DNA of 64,000 bases from the NCBI GenBank assembly GCA_000964245.1, contig LANB01000001.1:3289501-3353500 (forward strand), given 5' to 3'. Each line of letters opens with the position of its first letter. Within the stretch, counting starts at the first letter, position 1. Under the pieces are notes generated by a model. That model was given only the letters and a program-made list of their open reading frames with translations, was not told where the DNA came from and did no database searches. The DNA is from Cellvibrionaceae bacterium 1162T.S.0a.05 (GTDB lineage: Bacteria; Pseudomonadota; Gammaproteobacteria; Pseudomonadales; Cellvibrionaceae). A program made the position numbers and the translations under genes. Below, one piece after another: positions 9,540 through 18,673 of the stretch.

Positions 9540-10795
9540 GTCGGCGTTTTCACACTCTCAGTGACTGGCTGCAGTGGCTTGAAACCCTGCACCCGGTCGA
9601 AATCGACCTTGGCCTGGAGCGCATCAAACAGGTCGCGGATAAACTCCAGCTCTACCAATTCGATAAAAAGCCCGCCATCATTTCGGTTGCAGGTACCAAC
9701 GGCAAAGGCTCTTTTGTTGCCACATTGAAAGCCTTGCTTCTGGCCAACAAAGAAAATGTAGGTGCCTACACCTCGCCGCATATTTTGCGTTACAACGAGC
9801 GTATTGCACTCAACCACACGTTTGCGCAAGATGAAGAAATCTGTGCGGCCTTTGAAAAAATCGATAAAGCACGCGGGGACATCAGCCTCAGCTATTTCGA
9901 ATTCGGCACTCTCGCGGCCTTCTTACTGTTCAAGGAAAAACAACTGAACTATTGGCTCTGCGAAATAGGCCTCGGTGGTCGCCTTGACGCCGTCAACATC
10001 CTCGACCCCGACATCGCCGTGATCACCTCCATCGATCTTGACCATCAACAATGGCTCGGAGATAGCCGTGAACTTATCGCAATCGAAAAAGCCGGTATTC
10101 TCCGAAAAAACGGCACTCTGGTGCTGAGCGAAACCGACGAACCGGCAACCCTTACAGACTGCATCGGAGCAAACAAGGCTCAGTGTTATCGGCTTGGCTT
10201 AGACTACAGACTCGAACAAAAAACGGGGCAATATCAATATCAGAGCGAACAAGCGAACTTCCACTGGCAAAGCGCAACCCCCTTACAACTGCCACTTCCA
10301 AGCGTTGCTGCCGCACTCAAAACAGCCGAACTCCTGAAACAGCTGCCTGACGAAAGCACCCTCGCTGCAATCATGAACGGGCTACAACTCCCGGGACGCA
10401 TGCAAAAAGCCACATACGGGAAGACCAATATCATCCTCGACGTCGCCCACAACCCGGCAGCCTGTGCCCATCTTGCGAAGCAACTTGAAGGTGGTGACAA
10501 GCACAATGCGCTGATCGCGATGATGAAAGACAAGGACCTGAGCGAAAACCTCAAGCCACTCATCCCATATATTGAAACCTGGCACTGCTGTGATCTCAAA
10601 AATACACCCAGAGCCGCCAGCGCCCGGCAACTCGCCGATACCTTGAAAGCCCTGGGAGTCAAACCCGAGCAAATTCACTGCCACGAGAGCCCGGCCGATG
10701 CATTACCTACCTGTACTGCGTATAATTCCGGCACACTGCTTGTCTTTGGCTCGTTTTTTACTGTGGAAGCGGTATTACGAAAAATAAGTCATTGA
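9536..10795 (+). CDS. folC: Bifunctional dihydrofolate synthase / folylpolyglutamate synthase
   Basis: Adds glutamate to dihydropteroate and to folates. Mur-ligase fold; the ATP-binding P-loop is VAGTNGKGS, followed by [18 protein letters not shown] and the family block [13 protein letters not shown]; the C-terminal domain contains [24 protein letters not shown] start overlapping the accD stop, which implies coupling. 419 aa, normal length. Downstream is a fold-back element rather than a simple terminator. Confidence 0.96.
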   Translation: MSRRFHTLSDWLQWLETLHPVEIDLGLERIKQVADKLQLYQFDKKPAIISVAGTNGKGSFVATLKALLLANKENVGAYTSPHILRYNERIALNHTFAQDEEICAAFEKIDKARGDISLSYFEFGTLAAFLLFKEKQLNYWLCEIGLGGRLDAVNILDPDIAVITSIDLDHQQWLGDSRELIAIEKAGILRKNGTLVLSETDEPATLTDCIGANKAQCYRLGLDYRLEQKTGQYQYQSEQANFHWQSATPLQLPLPSVAAALKTAELLKQLPDESTLAAIMNGLQLPGRMQKATYGKTNIILDVAHNPAACAHLAKQLEGGDKHNALIAMMKDKDLSENLKPLIPYIETWHCCDLKNTPRAASARQLADTLKALGVKPEQIHCHESPADALPTCTAYNSGTLLVFGSFFTVEAVLRKISH

Positions 10796-10823
10796 AAACC
10801 AGTCAAGGAGGACGTGCTATCTT

Positions 10824-11034
10824 GAAAGCGTTTATTCAGTCTGTGCCTTTGTTTTTTTAACGTTGCACTTTGAAATCACTGAGTACAGGGCTTCGCTTTT
10901 CGAAACCCTCGCATCAGGGATGAGGCGAGGGAGCTACAGGGATGTATTCATGCGTTTTCGAAAAGCGAAGCCCTGTGATCAGTGATTAGCGATAAACTTA
11001 AAAAAACAAAGGCACAGACTGAATAAACGCTTTC
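10824..11034. repeat. Nested fold-back element E1
   Basis: Two nested inverted repeats. The outer arms (10824-10860 and 10998-11034) are 37 bp and perfectly complementary. The inner element (10874-10987) has a 32-nt arm, a GC-rich hairpin (CCCTCGC ... GCGAGGG, 10906-10931), the segment AGCTACAGGGATGTATTCA, then the returning arm (10955-10987). The inner element belongs to the same family as the copies at 17.8-18.45 kb. It fills the folC-dedD gap and could also act as a terminator. Confidence 0.9.
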
Positions 11035-11076
11035 ACGCGACAAACTACGAATTAACAGCAAAGAGGAACATAAAAA

Positions 11077-11592
11077 GTGGATGACGGTCTCAAACAACGC
11101 ATTATCGGCGCTTTCGTACTTATCGCGTTGATCGTTATCTTCGTGCCTGTGCTCTTCGATGAAAACCGCGTGACACCCGTTGATCGTGCCACACGCATTC
11201 CGATCGAGCCCGAAATGGAAAAAACCGAAATCGTCGAAGTCGAAAAACCGGTGATCGTTGAAGAAGCGCCGAAACCCGAAGACGCTTTTATTCCCGATGA
11301 AACCAAACCGCAAACCTTGCGCGAAGAGGAGCCCGGGCTTGCTGCAAATGGTTTACCGAAAGCCTGGGTGCTACAGCTTGCCAGTTTCGATGAGAAAAAA
11401 CGTGCAGAAAGTTTGCGAGATACTTTATTGGCCGAAGGCTACGATGCGTATATTCGGGAAGTGGATACCAGCAAAGGTAAAAAAAATCGCCTTTATGTGG
11501 GGCCGAAGTTAGATAAAAACGCATTAATAAAAGAAAAAGAAGCTATCGACGAAAAATACAAATTGAGTGCGATTATCCTGCAGCACCAGTAA
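11077..11592 (+). CDS. dedD: SPOR-domain cell-division protein, DedD-like
   Basis: Bitopic inner-membrane protein. A short cytoplasmic N-terminus and one membrane segment (about 8-28, IIGAFVLIALIVIFVPVLF) are followed by a charged Glu/Pro/Val linker and a C-terminal SPOR domain (about 98-171, AWVLQLASFDEKKRAESLRD ... RLYVGP) that in the family binds denuded septal glycan. GTG start preceded by AAGAGGAAC; the nearby ATG is out of frame. Position after folC matches the Pseudomonas folC-SPOR-cvpA-purF order. The last 20 nt overlap the 3' end of the convergent response-regulator gene. Confidence 0.88.
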   Translation: MDDGLKQRIIGAFVLIALIVIFVPVLFDENRVTPVDRATRIPIEPEMEKTEIVEVEKPVIVEEAPKPEDAFIPDETKPQTLREEEPGLAANGLPKAWVLQLASFDEKKRAESLRDTLLAEGYDAYIREVDTSKGKKNRLYVGPKLDKNALIKEKEAIDEKYKLSAIILQHQ

Positions 11593-13264
11593 GTGAATTT
11601 TCAGTTGTCGACTCGTCCTCAATTAAGTCGGCACATTTCTCACGTAAATATTCAAAACGCTTGTAGTGAGGGGAGCGGGGTGTAATGTGCTTGACTCGGC
11701 GCACGCATTGTACCAGCAAGTGTTTTTCCTTCTCGTCCAATTGTTCTTTCACTTGCCGGGCGACGAGAACCTGAATTAAATTCAAATTTAATCCGGTGTG
11801 ATTCGGAAGTTCGTTCAACACTTTTTCAAAGGCTTCCTGAGCCTGATACATCTCGCGCATTTCATAGAATTCTATACCAACTTTGTTTAGCTTCGCAGCA
11901 TACGAGATACCTTCGCGCGTTTGCGGCTCGCGCCGCAACTTATCAATTTGCACACTTAGTTCATGGTCACTGGTAAGTTCTGCCAGTTCTTCGAGCAATT
12001 TTTCACCTTCTTCGTAAAAACCGTGGTTCATAAAGCTGCGTGCAGAATCAATGCAAAGTTGTACAGAAGTTGTGCGCAAGGCATCGTAATCCAGGGCGTG
12101 ATGAACGTCGATGGCTTCCTGAAGTTCGCGCGAATATTCTTCGGGGTTGCCCTGAACATCGAACACTTCTGCACGCAGTTGCTTGCTGCGCAGTTGTACC
12201 ACTTTATTGCGGGGGTATTTTTTTTCGACCTTGTTCAGTGTTTCCATGGCTTCCTTGGTGAGTTCAGCCACCTTGCTGCCGCGGCTTTCGTTGGCGAGTT
12301 CATTCAAGCTATTGGCGAGATGCAAATAGTCATCGGCCTGTTCCTGGCACGTGTTGCGACTGTGCCTCAGGGCTGAGCGCCAGGCTTGAATCGCTTGTCC
12401 GTGATCGCCCGTTGCGCGACTGGCATCACCGAGGGCACGCTGCCGTTGACTGGAGCGCGGTGAAATTTTTACGGCTTGTGAGAGTACTTCCTGGCGGCGT
12501 AATTGATCGTTGCGCAAATTGAAGAGTTCAGCTTGTAAATCCCGCGCTTCAACACAAAGTGGTGTTTGTTGGATTATCTGATTCAAAATCTTTTCTGCGT
12601 CTTTGAAATCTTTCTTGCCGATTTTCGCGCGTGCCGAGCCGATTTGTTTCCAAAGGGGAAGATTATCACTACTACCGCTGTTGTAGATCGCCAAAGCTTT
12701 GTCCCAATCGCCGTTCTGGCAGTAAAGATCAGCCTGTGCGCGGCGAATTTCGTTGTGGTAACGGGCATCGATACGCTCAATTGTTTTGTCGGCAGCATCA
12801 ATCGCGTGGGGTATGTTGTTCTCGTCCAATGCCTTCTTGATGGGGCGCAAAGCTTCATTCTTGAGCAAGGCGGAATCAAGACGTTTACGCAGCGAGTTGC
12901 GGTTCAGCGGTTTGCTCAAGTAGTCGTCGGGCTGATATTCAATAGCATGCAGTACATAGTGGGTGTCCGCCTCGGCGGTGATCATGATAAACAGGGCGGT
13001 GTTACTGACGAGTTTGTGGAAGCGCACCTCTTCAAGAAATTGCTGGCCGTTCTTGCCTGCGCCGAGATTGTAATCCGCGAGAATCACATCGTAGCGATGG
13101 TGTTGGCAAAGGTCGATGGCCTCCTCAGCATTGCCGGCGGTGTCCACATCCCGGCAGCCAAAGTCCACAAGCCAACGTTTGATTGAAGCTCTGACGTCAG
13201 CAATGTCATCAATCACCAGACAGCGTTGTTTGGACCAGGTTTTGATAATGTCAATTTGCTTCAT
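11573..13264 (-). CDS. Response regulator with TPR-like helical C-terminus
   Basis: N-terminal receiver domain (about 12-130): acidic pair Asp19-Asp20, phosphoacceptor Asp64 in VILADYNLG, Thr96 and Lys118 (SKPLNR), i.e. all switch residues are present. Residues about 130-550 are helical repeats of TPR type (ADLYCQNGDWDKALAIYNSG, AKIGKKDFKDAEKILNQI, YEMREMYQAQEAFEKVLNEL). No DNA-binding or enzymatic output domain is seen, so it probably acts through protein contacts. It is transcribed against its neighbours, inserted between dedD and cvpA, and its stop lies inside the dedD coding end. Partner kinase not in the window. Confidence 0.88.
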   Translation of the reverse strand: MKQIDIIKTWSKQRCLVIDDIADVRASIKRWLVDFGCRDVDTAGNAEEAIDLCQHHRYDVILADYNLGAGKNGQQFLEEVRFHKLVSNTALFIMITAEADTHYVLHAIEYQPDDYLSKPLNRNSLRKRLDSALLKNEALRPIKKALDENNIPHAIDAADKTIERIDARYHNEIRRAQADLYCQNGDWDKALAIYNSGSSDNLPLWKQIGSARAKIGKKDFKDAEKILNQIIQQTPLCVEARDLQAELFNLRNDQLRRQEVLSQAVKISPRSSQRQRALGDASRATGDHGQAIQAWRSALRHSRNTCQEQADDYLHLANSLNELANESRGSKVAELTKEAMETLNKVEKKYPRNKVVQLRSKQLRAEVFDVQGNPEEYSRELQEAIDVHHALDYDALRTTSVQLCIDSARSFMNHGFYEEGEKLLEELAELTSDHELSVQIDKLRREPQTREGISYAAKLNKVGIEFYEMREMYQAQEAFEKVLNELPNHTGLNLNLIQVLVARQVKEQLDEKEKHLLVQCVRRVKHITPRSPHYKRFEYLREKCADLIEDESTTENSLTGAAG

Positions 13265-13456
13265 AGCACGCGTTTTCCCTTAATCCTTTAAGTGTAGACG
13301 AGGCCGGCGATTGAACACCCTTCAAAGCATTGAATCGCCTGATTCTCGCTTTGTTCCGCACCCGCCTTTCCTCAGCCTTGTCGCCTCTGATAGAATTGCC
13401 GCTTTCCAAAAGCATGACAAAGCAGGGCACCGCCTACAGATGAAATGGGCTAACGC

Positions 13457-13957
13457 ATGAATTGGGCAGACTGGGTCATTCTCGCCATCCTTGTCGTTTC
13501 CAGCCTTATCAGTCTTAAACGCGGCTTCGTTAAAGAAGCGCTGTCCATGGCCAACTGGGTTTTGGCCTTTGTCGTCGCAATCTTTTTTCACGAGCAGCTC
13601 GCCGCGCTTCTGGACGAGCAAATCACCACGCCTTCCCTGCGCCAGATGGTCGCCTTTGGTTTGTTATTCGCTGCTACGCTTGTAGTAGGCGCTATGGTGA
13701 ATTACCTGCTCTCTGAGCTCGTCCGAATGACCGGCCTGGCGGGCACAGACCGCATGTTCGGTATGATTTTTGGCCTGGTGCGCGGCTTTGTGGTCGTGAT
13801 GGCGATATTGATATTCCTGCCGGGCATTGTGACCACTGTGGAGAACGACCCCTGGTGGCAAAATTCGGCTTTTATCCCCCATCTCATGGAATTTGAAGAT
13901 TGGTGTATTCGGGCAGGACGCGAAATTGTTAAATTTGTAACGGGGCTCTTTAACTGA
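13457..13957 (+). CDS. cvpA: CvpA family membrane protein
   Basis: Small inner-membrane protein of 166 aa with four hydrophobic segments, starting [20 protein letters not shown] and carrying the family RGFVKEALS and [12 protein letters not shown] blocks. First linked to colicin V production; the general role is unclear. It sits 46 nt upstream of purF, the widely conserved cvpA-purF pair. The 190-bp gap upstream is divergent with the response regulator and should hold both promoters. Confidence 0.93.
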   Translation: MNWADWVILAILVVSSLISLKRGFVKEALSMANWVLAFVVAIFFHEQLAALLDEQITTPSLRQMVAFGLLFAATLVVGAMVNYLLSELVRMTGLAGTDRMFGMIFGLVRGFVVVMAILIFLPGIVTTVENDPWWQNSAFIPHLMEFEDWCIRAGREIVKFVTGLFN

Positions 13958-14003
13958 GCCTTTTAACCGGGCCTTTAAAATAAGCCTGATCGGGGTCAAA
14001 ACT

Positions 14004-15527
14004 ATGTGCGGAATCGTCGGTATTGTTGGCAAGCAGGATGTGAATGTATCACTCTATGATGCGCTCACCATGTTGCAACATCGTGGTCAGGATGCGGCCG
14101 GCATTATGACGTGTTATCAAGGCAAGTTTGCTCAACAGAAAGGCCTTGGGCTGGTGCGCGATGTTTTCAGTGCACAGCACATGCGTTCGCTGCTCGGCAA
14201 TATGGGCCTTGGTCACACACGCTACCCCACTGCAGGCAATTCCGGCCCTGCGTTAGCGCAGCCTTTTTATGTCAACTCGCCTTACGGCATTGCGATGGCG
14301 CATAACGGTAACCTCACCAATACGGAAAAACTGCGCGAGGATTTGTTTAAGGAAGATTTACGGCATTTGAATACCGACTCCGACTCTGAAGTGTTGCTGA
14401 ATGTATTCGCCCACGAGTTGCAGTTACAAGGAAAGCTCAAGCCTTCCGCAGAAGATATTTTTAATGCGGTACGCCGTGTGCACAAACGCGCAAAAGGTGG
14501 GTATTCTGCTATTGCTATGATTGCCAACTACGGCATTGTCGCGTTTCGTGACCCCAATGGTATTCGCCCATTGGTTTTTGGTTCACGTGAAACCGATCGC
14601 GGCACGGAGTACATGATCGCATCCGAAAGCGTCGCCCTCGATACCCTCGGTTATAAATTGATTCGCGATGTCGCCCCGGCCGAAGCGATTTATATTACAA
14701 CCGAAGGAGAATTACATTCGGAAGTCTGTGCGAAAAAAACACGACTGCGCCCCTGTATTTTTGAGCATGTCTATTTTGCACGCCCCGACTCGATTATGGA
14801 CGGTGTTTCGGTATACAAGGCCCGTCTGCGTCAGGGTGAAAAGCTGGCTGATAAAATTCTGCGAGAGCGCCCCGATCACGATATCGACGTTATTATCCCG
14901 ATTCCTGATAGTAGCCGTGTTGCCGGCCAGGCATTGGCACAAAATCTCGGTGTAAAATTTCGCGAAGGTTTGGTGAAAAATCGCTATATTGGACGCACTT
15001 TTATCATGCCGGGTCAGAAAGAGCGGAGAAAATCGGTTCGTCAAAAATTAAATGTGATTGATTTGGAATTTCGCGACAAGGTTGTGATGCTGGTTGACGA
15101 CTCCATTGTACGCGGCACAACGTGTAAACAAATTATTCAAATGGCGCGTGACGCGGGTGCAAAAAAAGTTTATTTTGCCTCCGCGGCCCCCGCGGTAAAA
15201 CACCCGAATGTTTACGGCATCGACATGCCAACCGCGAAAGAGTTGATCGCGCACGGTCGTGAAGTGGAAGAAATTGGTAAAGATATTGGTGCGGATTGGC
15301 TGATCTATCAAGACCTTGATGACCTGGTTGCAGCCTCCGCAGAAGGTAACCCCGAGATCAAACGCTTCGAATGCTCGGTATTTGATGGCTGTTATGTCAC
15401 CAAGGACATTGATGACGACTATCTGCTGCGCCTCGATGAAGCGCGCAATGACTCGGCCAAATCGAAAACAACACAAAATCTGGAGCAAAGTAATAACGCC
15501 ATGCTCGGGATATATAACGACGGTTAG
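14004..15527 (+). CDS. purF: Amidophosphoribosyltransferase
   Basis: First committed step of purine synthesis: glutamine plus PRPP gives phosphoribosylamine. The N-terminal nucleophile Cys2 is exposed after Met removal (MCGIVGIVG), followed by [10 protein letters not shown] and the glutaminase landmarks [11 protein letters not shown] and MAHNGNLTN. The PRPP-binding loop is [13 protein letters not shown]. 507 aa, as in E. coli. Transcribed with cvpA and probably metZ. Confidence 0.97.
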   Translation: MCGIVGIVGKQDVNVSLYDALTMLQHRGQDAAGIMTCYQGKFAQQKGLGLVRDVFSAQHMRSLLGNMGLGHTRYPTAGNSGPALAQPFYVNSPYGIAMAHNGNLTNTEKLREDLFKEDLRHLNTDSDSEVLLNVFAHELQLQGKLKPSAEDIFNAVRRVHKRAKGGYSAIAMIANYGIVAFRDPNGIRPLVFGSRETDRGTEYMIASESVALDTLGYKLIRDVAPAEAIYITTEGELHSEVCAKKTRLRPCIFEHVYFARPDSIMDGVSVYKARLRQGEKLADKILRERPDHDIDVIIPIPDSSRVAGQALAQNLGVKFREGLVKNRYIGRTFIMPGQKERRKSVRQKLNVIDLEFRDKVVMLVDDSIVRGTTCKQIIQMARDAGAKKVYFASAAPAVKHPNVYGIDMPTAKELIAHGREVEEIGKDIGADWLIYQDLDDLVAASAEGNPEIKRFECSVFDGCYVTKDIDDDYLLRLDEARNDSAKSKTTQNLEQSNNAMLGIYNDG

Positions 15528-15568
15528 GGCAGCAGACACTCTACACTAGCCAAAACAGGACCAGAACC

Positions 15569-16768
15569 TTGAACGAACAAGACTTGCAGGAAGCGCTTGC
15601 AGAAGCAGAAATCGATACCCTCGCCGTGCGCGCAGGCCAGGTTCGCAGCGCTGAAGGCGAACACAGCGAAGCCATTTACACCACGTCCAGCTATGTTTTT
15701 GCTTCTTGCGAACAAGCTGCTGCGCGTTTCTCGGGCGATGAGCCGGGCAATGTTTACTCGCGTTATACCAATCCCACTGTCAGAACCTTTCAGGAGCGAA
15801 TTGCTGCGCTGGAAGGCGCCGAAGCCGGAGTTGCTACCAGCTCAGGCATGGCGGCGATTCTCAGTACCTGCCTCGCGCTGTTAAAAAGCGGCGATCACCT
15901 GGTCTGTTCCCGGAGTGTTTTCGGTACAACCACCGTGTTGTTTACCAAATACCTGCAAAAATTTGGTGTCGAGGTCGATCTTGTCGATCTCACGGATATG
16001 GAAGCCTGGAAGGCTGCAATTAAATCCACTACACGCTTTTTGTTTTTGGAAACGCCTTCCAATCCTTTATGCGATGTGGCGGATATCAAAAAAATGGCTG
16101 CACTTGCGCATGAAAACAATTGTTTGTTAATCGTCGACAATTGTTTTTGCACACCGGCCTTGCAACTGCCATTGAAATTGGGCGCCGATATTGTGATCCA
16201 CTCGGCCACAAAATTTCTGGACGGGCAGGGGCGTTGTCTTGGCGGTGCTGTCGTCGGTAAAAAAGAATTAATGGACGAAGTCCTCGGTTTTATTCGCACT
16301 TGTGGCCCGAGTATGAGCCCCTTTAATGCCTGGGTATTTCTAAAAGGGCTGGAAACCTTGCGCCTTAGAATGGAAGCCCATTCCGCCAATGCGCTCGGAC
16401 TTGCACAATTTCTGGAAGCGCACCCGAAAGTCGAAAAAGTCTTTTACGGTGGTTTGACTTCGCATCCTTATCATGAGCTTGCGAAACAGCAACAAAAAGC
16501 CTTCGGTGGTGTTTTGTCCTTCCGTGTAAAAGGCGGTCGCGAGCAAGCCTGGCAGTGTATCGACAATACGCGAATATTATCGCTTACTGCCAATCTGGGT
16601 GATGCCAAAACAACCATTGTGCATCCGGCGACAACGACCCACGGGCGCTTGTCTGATGACGACAAGGCACGTGCCGGCATCACTGAAAACCTGGTTCGCG
16701 TTGCGGTCGGCCTCGAAGCCCTCACAGATATACAAAACGATTTGGATCGAGCGCTGTCCAAGCTCTAA
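15569..16768 (+). CDS. metZ: O-succinylhomoserine sulfhydrylase
   Basis: PLP enzyme of the Cys/Met metabolism family that makes homocysteine from O-succinylhomoserine and sulfide. Lys215 in HSATKFLDGQGR is the PLP lysine; other blocks are NVYSRYTNPTVRTFQERIA and SSGMAAIL. TTG start with AGGACC upstream. The family is shared with cystathionine synthases, but the start of the protein (DTLAVRAGQ ... GEHSEAI) and the purF-metZ neighbourhood, as in Pseudomonas, favour MetZ. Confidence 0.92.
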   Translation: MNEQDLQEALAEAEIDTLAVRAGQVRSAEGEHSEAIYTTSSYVFASCEQAAARFSGDEPGNVYSRYTNPTVRTFQERIAALEGAEAGVATSSGMAAILSTCLALLKSGDHLVCSRSVFGTTTVLFTKYLQKFGVEVDLVDLTDMEAWKAAIKSTTRFLFLETPSNPLCDVADIKKMAALAHENNCLLIVDNCFCTPALQLPLKLGADIVIHSATKFLDGQGRCLGGAVVGKKELMDEVLGFIRTCGPSMSPFNAWVFLKGLETLRLRMEAHSANALGLAQFLEAHPKVEKVFYGGLTSHPYHELAKQQQKAFGGVLSFRVKGGREQAWQCIDNTRILSLTANLGDAKTTIVHPATTTHGRLSDDDKARAGITENLVRVAVGLEALTDIQNDLDRALSKL

Positions 16769-16824
16769 TCGGAAGGCTTGTTGATTGTCTGCAAGCCCAA
16801 TAAGAAAGCTGCAAAGGGAAGGGG

Positions 16825-17769
16825 ATGTTAAAGGTTGCCCGTATTGGTCCGCTGGCGATTCTATTTTTTGTTATCTTTGCGTTCGCTGTCTGGCTCTTGC
16901 TCGCCGTCGAACTGCCAGGGGACTCTCGTGTCATCTACGAATTGCAAAATGCAGGGCATACCCTCGTTTTTTGCGCACTCACCGCTGCACTCATAAAAGT
17001 TCTCCATCACTATGCCTTCTCAACTGCGTTGCCCTCTATAGGGGTTGCGGTTTTGCTCGCGATTTTTTTTGCTGGTTTTAGCGAATTTATCCAGCCCTGG
17101 TTCGGCAGGGATTCCAGTTGGTCAGACCTCTACAAGAATTTTCTCGGCATACTTGCCGGTGTTGTTTTTAGCTTCACCTGGCTCGCGCTTGCATGGAAAC
17201 GGAAACTGGCGTGGATCGCAACCGCCTTGTTAATCCTGTTTGGTTTGTGTGAGCCGATTTATTGGTATCTCGCTAAAATCAAACGCGACAGTCTCTTTCC
17301 TGTTCTGGGAGATTTTGAAAGTGCACTTGCCAGTAAATATTTTAATTCGTCTTACCGTGGAAAATTTCAACGTGTCCCCACTCCCGAAGAGTGGGCAAAC
17401 AATCGTGGCACGGTTGCACAAGTCGAATTTCGCAGCGGCAAATTTCCTGGTTTTAAAGCCTTTGATCTTCGTGGAAATTGGTCAAACTACGAAACATTAA
17501 AGTTCGAAATTTTTAATCCTCATGCAGAAGAACTTGAGCTCGTGATTCGAATTCACGATAACCAGCACAATAATGAACACAATGATCGTTTTAACCATAC
17601 GTTTAAAGTCCCCGTTGGTGAGAATCATTTTAGCTTTAACATTTCCGACATTGAAAAAACACGTTCCGGTCGTAAACTCAAACTGGGTTCTATACGGGTG
17701 ATGATGTTGTATATGAGTCGCCCCAAGCAAGCTTATACTTTGTATTTTGATAATTTCCGGCTTGAATGA
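16825..17769 (+). CDS. VanZ-like membrane protein with C-terminal beta-sandwich-like domain
   Basis: Residues about 1-150 form a VanZ-like membrane domain: five hydrophobic segments, with the conserved blocks NAGHTLVFCALTAAL, FSEFIQPWFGRDSSW and DLYKNFLGILAG. After the last membrane segment (about 128-150), roughly 160 extracytoplasmic residues contain FDLRGNWSNYETLKFEIF, RIHDNQHNNEH and TLYFDNFRLE, resembling a CIA30/galactose-binding carbohydrate-binding fold. Good ribosome binding site (AAGGGAAGGGG). The function of VanZ-like proteins outside teicoplanin resistance is unknown; the added domain suggests envelope glycan or polysaccharide binding. The last codons are part of a sequence duplicated downstream. 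Confidence 0.75.
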   Translation: MLKVARIGPLAILFFVIFAFAVWLLLAVELPGDSRVIYELQNAGHTLVFCALTAALIKVLHHYAFSTALPSIGVAVLLAIFFAGFSEFIQPWFGRDSSWSDLYKNFLGILAGVVFSFTWLALAWKRKLAWIATALLILFGLCEPIYWYLAKIKRDSLFPVLGDFESALASKYFNSSYRGKFQRVPTPEEWANNRGTVAQVEFRSGKFPGFKAFDLRGNWSNYETLKFEIFNPHAEELELVIRIHDNQHNNEHNDRFNHTFKVPVGENHFSFNISDIEKTRSGRKLKLGSIRVMMLYMSRPKQAYTLYFDNFRLE

Positions 17770-17807
17770 AAGTTTTTGGGTGTGTTTGTTGTGGCTGGTC
17801 GCGGGGA

Positions 17808-17921
17808 GATCACAGATCACGAGGTGGGCCTTTGTGCTTACCGTGAATACATCCATGTAGCTCCTTCGGGCCATCCATGGCCCGAAAGGTTTCACAAAGG
17901 CCCACCTCGCACTCTGTGATC
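17808..17921 (-). repeat. Fold-back element E2a
   Basis: Left arm 17808-17836, right arm 17893-17921, complementary at 26 of 29 positions. The inner hairpin is CTTCGGGCC ... GGCCCGAAAG. Read on the - strand it carries GCTACATGGATGTATTCA between the hairpin and the returning arm. This copy has CACGG where the others have CATGCG. Confidence 0.9.
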
Positions 17922-18053
17922 GTCTGTATCATGAAATGTCTTCTAAAGTCTGGTACTGGGTAGGTGTTATTAAGCATGGCCAACACTTTTATTTGGAAAG
18001 TTTTAGCTTGAATGTAAGTTTTGGAGTATGTTTGTTTTGGCTGGTCGCTGTGA

Positions 18054-18168
18054 GATCACAGATCACGAGGTGGGCCTTTGTGAAAACGCATGAATACATC
18101 CATGTAGCTCCTTCGGGCCATCCTTGGCCCGAAAGGTTTCACAAAGGCCCACCTCGCACTCTGTGATC
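18054..18168 (-). repeat. Fold-back element E2b
   Basis: Left arm 18054-18083 and right arm 18139-18168, nearly perfect complements and almost identical to E2a. Same inner hairpin and conserved segment, with the full CATGCGTTTTC junction on the - strand. It lies in the second copy of the direct duplication. Confidence 0.9.
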
Positions 18169-18332
18169 ATCAGCATCATGAAATAATTATTAGTTATTAG
18201 AGAAAAAGTCATATTTAAAAAATTACTCTGACTTTTCATAAGATCGTTTTTCAATCTTTTGCTGTAGGAAGTAATGTTAAACACTTATTGCAAGTGAAAT
18301 CTTTATTGAGGGTTCACCCGCATGATCTATCT

Positions 18333-18447
18333 GATCGCTGAGTGCAAGGTAACCCTTTGCGAAACCTTTCGGGCCAGGGAAGGCCCGAAGGAGCTACATG
18401 GATGTATTCATGCGTTTTCGCAAAGGGTTACCTTGTGATCAGCGATC
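18333..18447 (+). repeat. Fold-back element E3
   Basis: Left arm 18333-18364 (32 nt), inner hairpin CTTTCGGGCC ... GGCCCGAAGG, conserved GCTACATGGATGTATTCA, right arm 18415-18447. Same architecture as E1 but a different arm sequence that is again self-complementary. Opposite orientation to E2a/E2b. The rest of the 17770-18673 gap shows no gene. Confidence 0.9.
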
Positions 18448-18673
18448 TTACGCGACGAACAACTAGCTGCCATGAAGCAAAGACAAATCAGAATATACGA
18501 GCACTTTTGAATAACGTTGCCCTTTGTGAAGCGCATCTTATACGACAAACGAATTACCTATACTCCAAGGTAATGCAAAACCCTGATTTTAGAAGCAGAT
18601 CATAGAAAGATCACTTGTTATTCATCCAGTGTCCCCTAAAATAAAAGTTGCCACAACAAGCAGTGAAGTTGTT

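Larger units (their letters stand above)
17761..18183 (+). repeat. Direct duplication of a ~176-bp unit containing a fold-back element
   Basis: Copy 1 (17761-17936) begins with the last codons and stop of the VanZ-like gene; copy 2 (18007-18183) follows at an offset of 246 bp. Both start CTTGAATG and end ATCATGAAAT, share the GGCTGGTCGC segment and contain one fold-back element each. They differ at scattered positions, so the duplication is not recent. Confidence 0.8.

Noticed and set aside
12566-13186. 206-aa open frame on the + strand inside the response regulator gene
   Set aside because: Antisense to a complete receiver domain with all catalytic residues; no recognisable protein features.
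17936-18605. Small open frames in the VanZ-moxR gap
   Set aside because: They are translations of the fold-back elements and of the duplicated unit, not conserved proteins.
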